Part shown: piece after piece, positions 31,585 to 37,401 of the stretch
Layout of the letters: the number at the start of each line of letters is the position of its first letter
Position numbering within the stretch: position 1 is the first letter of the stretch
Source: Olsenella sp. An290
GTDB taxonomy: Bacteria; Actinomycetota; Coriobacteriia; Coriobacteriales; Atopobiaceae
Assembly: GCF_002159535.1 (NCBI RefSeq)
Contig: NZ_NFIU01000019.1
Location: 1 to 37,401, forward strand
Direction of reading: 5' to 3'
DNA length: 37,401 nt
Made by a program: the position numbers and the translations under genes
The notes under the pieces: generated by a model
The model's input: the letters and a program-made list of their open reading frames with translations, nothing else
Told to the model about the DNA's origin: nothing
The model's database searches: none

Positions 31585-32916
31585 CTATCGCTCGAGGCGC
31601 AGGTCCTCGGCCGACGTGGCCTGCATCCAGGCGATGTAGACGTTGGGGTAGTGGCCGTAGAGCACGCGCATGACGTTCATGTCCAGCGCCATGTGGCGCA
31701 CGACGGACGCGACGCCGCCGATGGACTCAAACTCGTCCTGGGCCCTAATGTCCTCCGCGAGGCGGTCCTCAAAGTAGTCGACCGTGGAGGCGTCCGAGGG
31801 CTCGTAGGGGCTCTCCGTCCCCACGTTCTCCCTGAACGCCGAGCGCATGGCGTCGTAGGTCTCGTCAAAGGGCTCGCACCCGGGCTCCGGCAGCCAGAGG
31901 TCGTGTCCAAAGCGCGTGTAGCCCCAGGCGGCAAGCGGCATCCGCGGCACCATGTCGGCCGGGTTGAGCACGTTCCAGATGTTGTCGTAGAGGGCGTCGG
32001 ACGCGTTGGACATGGTCGTGGTGCGCGGACACGCAAAGGTGTAGGCGTAGATGGAGTCGAGCGGCGCGAGCGGCCGCAAGGAGTCGGCGTAGTCGTCCGC
32101 GTAGCTCGCGGCGAGGTTGGCCGCCGCGGCGCCGCGGGAGTGGCCGCAGAAGAGCAGCGCGACGTCGTCGACCGAGCCGCCGTTCAGGGCGATCGACTCG
32201 ATGCGGTCGGTGAGCGCGGAGAGCACCTCGTTTGCCGGCTCCGAGAAGCCGCGGTGGTCCGCCTCGGCCAGGTCAAGCTCGCGCGGGTCCCCCATGTTGG
32301 CGTCGGACAGCCACTCGGAGCCGTACGAGCCGCGGATGGAGACCAGAAGGAGCGTCTTCTCCTGCCCGGTCTGCGAGTTCGTGACCTGCTTGGACGCGAT
32401 CGTGTACGCCGTGACGTCCGTGGAGTTGGTAAGCAGGTTCACGACCTCGTCGATGACCTCGCTGCGGTACTGGTAGGAGGCGGTCGAGACGTCCTCAAAG
32501 CCCAGCTCGGCGAGGGCGTCCTCCATGTAGGCGGGCGCGCCGGAGCCGGCCTGGTAGTAGGCGGACTCCGAGTTGGCGATGGCCGAGAGCACCGAGCACG
32601 TGGTCGCGAGCTCGTGGTTGTAGACGGTGGGGTCCTGGAAGAACCAGTCGTCGTCCCAGGCCACGTCCGTCGAGACCTGGGCGTCGGCAGGGGCTGCCAT
32701 GCTCGTGAACTCGAGGTGCGCAATAAAGCGGCCCGTGCGGGGCTCGCCGTCAAGCAGGACGGGCATCGAGGGGGCCGAGACCGCACCCTCGCCGGCGCGC
32801 TGGGACGCAAGCCGAGCGTTCACCATCCCGGTAAGCGCGATGGCGCCAGCCGCCACAAGGGCGAGAAGAACCACGAGGACGATCGGCCACCGAGCACGCC
32901 CGTGCTCGCCGGTCAC
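31585..32916 (-). CDS. Membrane-anchored class 3 lipase-like hydrolase
   Basis: A 443-aa protein with an N-terminal helix (residues 11-31, PIVLVVLLALVAAGAIALTG), no lipobox, and an extracellular alpha/beta-hydrolase domain of the lipase class 3 type. The nucleophile elbow is GHSRG (258-262, Ser260). The expected acid and histidine follow in NPADMVPRMPLAAWGYTRFGHDLW. Upstream DLAEADHRGFSEPANEV matches the lid/oxyanion region (D-h-GF). It would hydrolyse ester bonds; substrate unknown. It starts at GTG 32916, one base after the argH stop, suggesting translational coupling to argH, an odd pairing. The 12-mer GCGAGAAGAACC lies in the helix-coding part (32861-32872), where it forces the less favoured codons GTT-CTT. 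Confidence 0.9.
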   Translation of the reverse strand: MTGEHGRARWPIVLVVLLALVAAGAIALTGMVNARLASQRAGEGAVSAPSMPVLLDGEPRTGRFIAHLEFTSMAAPADAQVSTDVAWDDDWFFQDPTVYNHELATTCSVLSAIANSESAYYQAGSGAPAYMEDALAELGFEDVSTASYQYRSEVIDEVVNLLTNSTDVTAYTIASKQVTNSQTGQEKTLLLVSIRGSYGSEWLSDANMGDPRELDLAEADHRGFSEPANEVLSALTDRIESIALNGGSVDDVALLFCGHSRGAAAANLAASYADDYADSLRPLAPLDSIYAYTFACPRTTTMSNASDALYDNIWNVLNPADMVPRMPLAAWGYTRFGHDLWLPEPGCEPFDETYDAMRSAFRENVGTESPYEPSDASTVDYFEDRLAEDIRAQDEFESIGGVASVVRHMALDMNVMRVLYGHYPNVYIAWMQATSAEDLRLER

Positions 32917-32917
32917 G

Positions 32918-34309
32918 TTAGTTCACCCTCGCTTCATCCGAGGCGAGGGCGGAGCGGGCCTCCTCGAGCTGCACGACCACCGCGTCGTGGCCGGTGCCGC
33001 CGTAGGTCACGCGCGCGGTGGCGATGCCGGCAGGGTCGAGGTCCCGCGCGATGTCCTCCTCGAAGAGCGGGCTCGCGGCGGCAAACTCCTCCGCCGTGAG
33101 GTCCTCGAGGCCCTTGCCGTGCTTCTCGCAGTACAGCACGAGCTCGCCCACCACGCGGTGCGCCTCGCGGAAGGGCATGCCCTTCTTGGCCAGGTAGTCG
33201 GCCACGTCAGTTGCCGCCGAGAAGCCCGTGCCGGCCTGCGCGAGCATGGCGTCAGCGTTGACGGTCATGGTCTCGATCATGCCCGAGGCGATCTCCATGC
33301 AGTCGGAGAGCGTGCGCGCGGCGTCGAGCGGGCCCTCCTTGCACTCCTGGAGGTCCTTGTTGTAGGCCAAGGGCAGCGACTTCATCGTGGTGAGCAGCGC
33401 CATCAGGTCGCCGTAGACGCGTCCGCACTTGCCGCGCGTGAGCTCGGCGAAGTCGGGGTTCTTCTTCTGCGGCATGATGGAGCTGCCGGTGGAGTAGGCA
33501 TCCGAGAGCGTGATGAAGCCAAACTCGGTGGAGCTCCAGAGCACGATCTCCTCGCAGAGGCGCGAGAGGTGCATCATGCTCACGGCGCAGGCGTACTCGA
33601 GGTCGAGCAGGTAGTCGCGGTCGGAGACGGCGTCGAGCGAGTTGGGGATCATGCGGCTGAAGCCGAGGAGCTCCGTGGTGCGCTCGCGGTTCAGCGGGTA
33701 GGTGGTGCCGGCGAGCGCCGCCGCACCGAGGGGGTTGGCGTCCGCGGCCGTGCGCGCGGCGACGAGGCGCGTGAAGTCGCGCGAGAACATCCAGAAGTAC
33801 GCGAGCAGGTGGTGGGAGAGCAGCACCGGCTGGGCGTGCTGGAGGTGCGTGTAGCCGGGCATCACGACGTCGAGGTTTTTCTCGGCCGCGTCCGCGAGCA
33901 CGCGGCGCAGGGCCACGTTGCCGGCGAGCAGCTGGTCGCAGAGGTCCTTGGCGAGCAGGCGGATGTCGGTGGCCACCTGGTCGTTGCGGGAGCGGCCCGT
34001 GTGGAGCCGTCCGCCGGGCGCGCCGATCGCGCGGGTGAGCGCGCCCTCGACGGCCATGTGGACGTCCTCGTCGTTGACGTCCCAGGCAAAGGTGCCGTTC
34101 TTAATCTGCGCCGCGATGTCCGCAAGGCCGGCGTCGATCGCCGCCTGGTCCTCGGGCGAGATGATGCCCTGCTCGGCGAGCATCCGCGCGTGCGCGCGGC
34201 TGCCGGCGATGTCTTGGGCCGCCATGTTCTTGTCGACCTCAAGGCTTGCGCCAAACTCCTGCGTGAACGCGTCCACGCCCTTCTCGAACCTGCCGCCCCA
34301 CAGCGCCAT
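32918..34309 (-). CDS. argH: Argininosuccinate lyase
   Basis: A 463-aa fumarase-superfamily enzyme that cleaves argininosuccinate to arginine and fumarate, the last step of arginine synthesis. Motifs: MALWGGRFEKGVDAFTQEFGAS at the start, DVHMAVEGAL, GRLHTGRSRNDQVATD, MPGYTHLQHAQPV, and the signature GSSIMPQKKNPD. ATG 34309 has GAGGAGGGCAC immediately upstream. It is downstream of argG with a 187-bp gap containing hairpins, so it can be in the argG transcript or have its own. The lipase gene begins one base after its stop. Confidence 0.98.
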   Translation of the reverse strand: MALWGGRFEKGVDAFTQEFGASLEVDKNMAAQDIAGSRAHARMLAEQGIISPEDQAAIDAGLADIAAQIKNGTFAWDVNDEDVHMAVEGALTRAIGAPGGRLHTGRSRNDQVATDIRLLAKDLCDQLLAGNVALRRVLADAAEKNLDVVMPGYTHLQHAQPVLLSHHLLAYFWMFSRDFTRLVAARTAADANPLGAAALAGTTYPLNRERTTELLGFSRMIPNSLDAVSDRDYLLDLEYACAVSMMHLSRLCEEIVLWSSTEFGFITLSDAYSTGSSIMPQKKNPDFAELTRGKCGRVYGDLMALLTTMKSLPLAYNKDLQECKEGPLDAARTLSDCMEIASGMIETMTVNADAMLAQAGTGFSAATDVADYLAKKGMPFREAHRVVGELVLYCEKHGKGLEDLTAEEFAAASPLFEEDIARDLDPAGIATARVTYGGTGHDAVVVQLEEARSALASDEARVN

Positions 34310-34496
34310 GTGCCCTCCTCGTTTTTCAAGCTCTCTTCCGCACAGCTTACCGCACGCGGAACGTTTTGGCCGCCCGCACGGGGGACAGGTTTGTTTCAGT
34401 CGTCGCGCGCCGCAAAGCGCGGGGCCGGCCGAGATGACCCCGGCCGGCCCTGTCATGGCGTCGTCTGTGACGGTCTACCCCGCCGCCTCTGCCAGG
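34310..34496 (-). other. argG-argH gap with hairpin and repeat relic
   Basis: GGGCCGGCCG (34422-34431) and CGGCCGGCCC (34441-34450) form a 10-bp perfect stem 46 bases beyond argG, a plausible though T-poor terminator. GGGGGACAGGTTTGTTTCAG (34380-34399) resembles a dispersed motif of this bacterial class and could be half of a REP-like repeat. No gene is seen. Confidence 0.55.
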
Positions 34497-35726
34497 CTAG
34501 TGGACGGGCTGAAGGCCGGAGCCGGGGCCCTGGACCTTGGACCAGGTCTTGGACTGGAGGCCGTGGAGCTCGATGAAGCCCTTGGCGGCGCTGTGGTCGA
34601 AGGTGTCGCCCTCGTCGTAGGTGGCGAGGTTGTAGTCGTAGAGGCTGTACGGGCTGCGCACGCCGTCCACGAAGAGGCCGCCCTTGCAGAGGATGATGCG
34701 CACGTCGCCGGTCACGAACTTCTGCGTGTAGGCGTTGTAGGCGTCGATAGCGTTGCGGTTCTGGGAGAACCAGAGGCCGCGGTAGACCGTGGAGGCCCAC
34801 TCGACGTCCATCTTGGCCTTCTGCTTGAGGGTCTCGGCATCGAGGCAGAGCTGCTCGAGCGTCTGGTGCGCCTGGATGAGCAGGAGGGCGGCCGGGCACT
34901 CGTAGCACTCGCGGCTCTTGATGCCCACGACGCGGTCCTCGATCATGTCGATGCGGCCGTAGCCGTTGCGGCCGGCGATCTCGTTGGCCTTGATGATGAG
35001 GCTGAGCAGGTCCATCTTCTCGCCGTTGATGGCGGTGGGGATGCCCTCCTCAAAGCTGATCACGACCTCCTCGGGCTCCGCGGGGCAGTCCTCGAGGTTG
35101 GCCGTCATCGTCCAGATGTCCGAGGGCGGCTTGTTCCAGGTGTCCTCGAGCACGCCGCACTCGATCGCGCGGCCCCAGAGGTTGTCGTCGATGGAGTAGG
35201 GCTTCTTCTTGGTGGTGGGCACGGGCACGCCGTTGGCCTCGGCCCACTCCATCTCGGAGTCGCGCGTGGTGAGGTCCCACTCGCGCACGGGGGCGATGAT
35301 CTCCAGCTCGGGGTCGAGCGCGCGGATGCAGGTCTCAAAGCGCACCTGGTCGTTGCCCTTACCGGTGCAGCCGTGGGCGATGTACTTGGCGCCGTACTGG
35401 TGCGCGATGTCCACGAGGTGCTTGGAGATCAGCGGACGGCTGAGCGCGGAGAGCAGCGGGTAGACGCCCTCGTACTTGCCGTTGGCCCAGATGGCCTTGG
35501 AGAGGATCTTCGCGGCGTACTCGGCGCGCATGTCAAGCGCCTCGGAGGCGATGGCGCCCATGTCGAGGGCCTTCTGCTTGATCCAGGAGAGGTCCTTCTC
35601 GTCCTGGCCCACGTTGCCGCAGATGGCGATGACGTCGAGGTTCTTCTCGATCTGCAGCCACTTGACGATGACGGACGTGTCCAGTCCGCCGGAGTATGCG
35701 AGGACGACCTTTTCCTTCTCTGCCAT
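34497..35726 (-). CDS. argG: Argininosuccinate synthase
   Basis: A 409-aa ATP-dependent ligase joining citrulline and aspartate. It has the PP-loop AYSGGLDTSVIVKWL near the N-terminus. YIAHGCTGKGNDQVRFE, PVREWDLTTRDSEMEWA, YSIDDNLWGRAIECGVLEDTW and GRIDMIEDRVVGIKSRECYECPAA follow, all typical of ArgG. ATG 35726 (MAEKEKVVLAYSGG) is the family's start; the longer frame from 35783 would begin inside the terminator of the leader. The ribosome site is AAGGAAAGGG. Expression is probably controlled by the leader-peptide attenuator upstream. With argH it completes citrulline to arginine; no other arg genes are in the window. Confidence 0.98.
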   Translation of the reverse strand: MAEKEKVVLAYSGGLDTSVIVKWLQIEKNLDVIAICGNVGQDEKDLSWIKQKALDMGAIASEALDMRAEYAAKILSKAIWANGKYEGVYPLLSALSRPLISKHLVDIAHQYGAKYIAHGCTGKGNDQVRFETCIRALDPELEIIAPVREWDLTTRDSEMEWAEANGVPVPTTKKKPYSIDDNLWGRAIECGVLEDTWNKPPSDIWTMTANLEDCPAEPEEVVISFEEGIPTAINGEKMDLLSLIIKANEIAGRNGYGRIDMIEDRVVGIKSRECYECPAALLLIQAHQTLEQLCLDAETLKQKAKMDVEWASTVYRGLWFSQNRNAIDAYNAYTQKFVTGDVRIILCKGGLFVDGVRSPYSLYDYNLATYDEGDTFDHSAAKGFIELHGLQSKTWSKVQGPGSGLQPVH

Positions 35727-35786
35727 GATGTTCCCTTTCCTTGGGTGGGAGCCGTGTCCTTGGGTGTGTGCTGTGTCAGCCATACA

Positions 35787-35809
35787 GAAAAGCCCCGACG
35801 TCGCGGGGC
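35787..35809 (-). terminator. Attenuator terminator upstream of argG
   Basis: On the minus strand GCCCCG-CGACGT-CGGGGC is followed directly by TTTTCT. It lies 61 bp before the argG start codon and after the leader peptide. A terminator in this position makes sense only as an attenuator. Its loop and left arm contain CGACGTCGCGGG (35796-35807, plus strand), which is repeated exactly inside the leader reading frame (35859-35870). Confidence 0.8.
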
Positions 35810-35843
35810 GCTAGAAGCCAGGTTGAACCGAGGAACCGGCAGG

Positions 35844-35939
35844 CTAGAGCGTCACGCGCGACGTCGCGGGCGTGATTCGTCGGTTCTGGCGTCGGGCGAG
35901 GAGGGAGGTGGCGCACACGTGCGCGCGGGAAACGTTCAT
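35844..35939 (-). CDS. Arginine-rich leader peptide of argG
   Basis: A 31-codon frame with a strong AGGAGG (complement of 35949-35954) nine bases before ATG 35939. The peptide is MNVSRAHVCATSLLARRQNR followed by RITPATSRVTL. Arg is 6 of 31 residues, and residues 16-21 read R-R-Q-N-R-R with codons CGA CGC CAG AAC CGA CGA. CGA is a rare, slowly decoded codon in such GC-rich genomes. The block (35877-35894) ends three bases before a hairpin (35853-35874) whose centre can instead pair with the terminator's CGACGTCG. Ribosome stalling when charged tRNA-Arg is scarce would thus alter terminator formation. It is too short for the usual annotation and has no other role that I can see. Confidence 0.75.
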   Translation of the reverse strand: MNVSRAHVCATSLLARRQNRRITPATSRVTL

Positions 35940-36154
35940 CAACGTTGGCCTCCTCAGTAGTTGAGCGGGCGCGAGCTATTGGCCCGCGGCTGTCTGACGA
36001 GGCTGACTATACGGCTTGCGCGCGGGCGAGCGCCGGGGGCGCCGTGAAACGATTCTGTCTTGAAACATTCGCGGGCGCGGGCGGCGGGGTTGCAGGACCG
36101 TGCGGACGCCGGCACATAAACCGCGCTGGTTGCGCATTCCCCTTGCGTGATTAA
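35940..36154 (-). promoter_or_regulatory. argG promoter region
   Basis: Minus-strand TATAGT (complement of 36006-36011) is the best -10, about 70 bp before the leader peptide; the -35 position is G/C-rich and unconvincing. Between 36012 and 36154 I see a repeated GAAAC (near 36046 and 36062) and GC-rich hairpin-forming sequence, but no gene. Confidence 0.5.
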
Positions 36155-36211
36155 TATACAAAGTTATCTATCAAACTGAAAAAATATCTCTTTTTAAGCA
36201 ATTCTTGTATA
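36155..36211 (+). repeat. Palindromic element E4 (55-bp core class) before nuclease-like copy 2
   Basis: TATACAA (36155-36161) and TTGTATA (36205-36211) close an AT-rich element. Its 55-bp ATAC-to-GTAT core is exactly as long as that of E3. AAACTGAAAAAA (36173-36184) sits at the same offsets, 17 and 26 bases from the two ends. TATACT (36208-36213) at its right edge is a good -10 for the gene that begins at 36249. It stands where E1 stands relative to the other family member. Confidence 0.8.
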
Positions 36212-36248
36212 CTAGCGCCACCCCACACCTCAAAAGAACGGAGGGGAC

Positions 36249-37396
36249 ATGCGCCTCGCCCTCGACGGACTTGACGCCCTGCGCGTGCTTCGTGACCGGA
36301 GAAGGCGCAGACGTCTGCCCCACGACCGCTGCGCGCTCCCCGCTCCGAGCCCCGAGCCGCGCAGGCGCTGGACCAGGGAATCGCTGCCTCTCGACGTGCT
36401 GCTGCTTGCCGACCCGCCAAGCGCCGAACGCCCCCTTCACGTGGCGGTTCCCTCGCCAAGCTCTCGCGTGCAGGCGTCCTTTGCGTCCTGTCGGGTCATG
36501 GGGCAGGGCTGCCCGACGACTCGTTCCTCAACCTCGGCGACGGGCTCTTTCTCCCCGCTCCCGAGCTGCTGTTCCTTGAGCTCGCGGAGGTTCTTCCCGT
36601 GCCCGTCCACGCGCTGCTGGGCTACGAGCTCTGCGGCACGTTTTCCCGTGACCCGCTGCGGCCGCGGACAGGAGACGTCACGCTTGACCTTAGCCCGCTC
36701 ACCTCGGTCGAGCGGATAGAGCGGTTTGTTCGGAGCTGCCGGTACTGCGGAGACACGCGTCAGGCGCTCGCAACCCTCGCGTACGTGGCGGACAACGCCT
36801 GGTCACCCATGGAGGACCTGCTCGCAACAATGCTGAGCCTCCCGGTGGGCGAACTGGGGTATGGGCTGGGCCCGGTTACGATCAACGCCCGTCACTACAC
36901 TGCTTCCTACCTGGTGGAACGCGGCTGCCCCGCGTCGCGCGTACCCGATATCGAGCTGGTTGGGCTACCTCTGGGCTTCAACTACGACGGCCGCCTGCAC
37001 CTCGACCTTGCGTCCATAGCCAAGGCCGACGGGCCGCACGTCGAGACCGCCGTGCGGCAGGTGCGCGAGAAGTACCTCGACGACCTGCGCCGCAACCGGG
37101 AGCTCACGGCTATGGGCGTGGTCACGCTGCCCGTGACGTCGGAGGACCTGTTTCGGGAGGGCAGGTGCGACGCGCTCGTGTTCGAGGCGCTCTCGGCGCT
37201 GGGTGCCCTGGGGTTCCCGGCGTCTGACCGGCCGTGGGGCGCACTGGCGTCGCGCGTGGTATCCCGTCGCCGCCAGGAACTGCTCTGGTCGCTGCTTCCG
37301 TGGGCCGAGGCCCCGCTCTGGGCTCGCGAGCTGCTCGATCGCGAGAAGGCCGCCTTTGCAAAGGCCCGCCTCACAGAGGAGGTCATCGCGGGGTAA
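36249..37396 (+). pseudogene. AbiEi/DUF559-like protein, copy 2, frameshifted
   Basis: Paralogue of the gene at 10692. The frame opens at ATG 36249 (GGAGGGG upstream) and aligns with copy 1 through PPSAERPLHVAVP. It then shifts by one base near 36497-36503, in the GTCATGGGGCAGG run. Adding one G restores V-M-G-A-G-L-P-D-D-S-F-L-N-L-GDGLF, matching copy 1's GGGLF. From there the second frame reads ELLFLELAEVLP, HALLGYELCGTFSRD, AWSPMEDLLATMLSLPVGELGY, RVPDIELVGLPLGFNYDGRLHLD and REKYLDDLRRNRELTAMG, keeping the nuclease-fold residues, to a stop at 37396. About 380 aa if intact. A G-run deletion, phase variation, programmed -1 shift or sequencing error could explain it. The C-terminus (LLDREKAAFAKARLTEEVIAG) looks native, unlike copy 1. 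Confidence 0.8.
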
Positions 37397-37401
37397 CGGG
37401 G

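Noticed and set aside
29803-33099. 1098-aa plus-strand open frame across the surface protein and lipase
   Set aside because: It runs antisense through two well-supported genes and their intergenic region, with a repetitive Gly/Val/Arg composition.
1-37401. CRISPR array, prophage or classical IS element
   Set aside because: No regularly spaced direct repeats, no cas, integrase, transposase or phage structural gene was seen on either strand.

Overview
The window is GC-rich, gene-dense chromosomal DNA from an actinobacterium. It most likely comes from the class Coriobacteriia (Olsenella/Atopobiaceae-like). That placement is inferred from a NifJ-type pyruvate:ferredoxin oxidoreductase, an actinobacterial FHA/PP2C/PASTA-kinase cell-wall cluster, sortase-type surface protein architecture, GC-rich codon use and class-typical palindromic repeats. 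No phage, IS transposase, CRISPR array or rRNA is visible.

Layout. 1-3604: nifJ (minus) with a 27-bp perfect palindrome behind it. 3858-6248: a class IV aminotransferase-like gene that appears to lack the catalytic lysine, then purH (both minus). 6318-8395: GNAT acetyltransferase, gluQRS, tRNA-Ser(GCT) and tRNA-Arg(ACG) (plus). 8432-10243: a small gene under a double LexA-like operator and serS (minus), then a small membrane protein (plus). 10598-11983: a nuclease-fold-like gene flanked by two inverted 75-bp palindromic elements. 12075-12161: tRNA-Leu(CAG). 12360-22083: a six-gene plus-strand cluster for growth and cell-wall control: kinase, fhaA, fhaB, PP2C phosphatase, a RodA-PBP fusion and a PASTA kinase. 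22341-29577 (minus): tRNA-Arg(CCT), a two-TM protein, purC, a response regulator/histidine kinase pair, a Tat lipoprotein, a TSCPD protein and purB. 29809-32916 (minus): a sortase-anchored Cys-repeat surface protein and a class 3 lipase. 32918-35939 (minus): argH and argG behind a previously unlabelled Arg-codon leader peptide and terminator. 36155-37396: a second, frameshifted copy of the nuclease-like gene behind another palindromic element.

How the parts work together. Housekeeping purine (purH, purC, purB) and arginine (argG, argH) synthesis genes are scattered among accessory islands. The 12-22 kb block couples Ser/Thr phosphorylation (two kinases, one phosphatase, two phosphopeptide-binding FHA proteins) to peptidoglycan elongation, with the glycosyltransferase and transpeptidase joined in one chain.

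The most interesting unexplained signals are: (i) a two-copy gene family related to AbiEi/DUF559 nuclease-fold proteins, associated with two classes of fixed-length palindromic elements; (ii) a candidate arginine attenuator with CGA codons before argG; (iii) a 12-mer, GCGAGAAGAACC, found six times exactly; (iv) the RodA-PBP fusion; and (v) a tandem LexA-like operator on a small gene of unknown function. All of this was read by eye from the sequence; no database search was possible.
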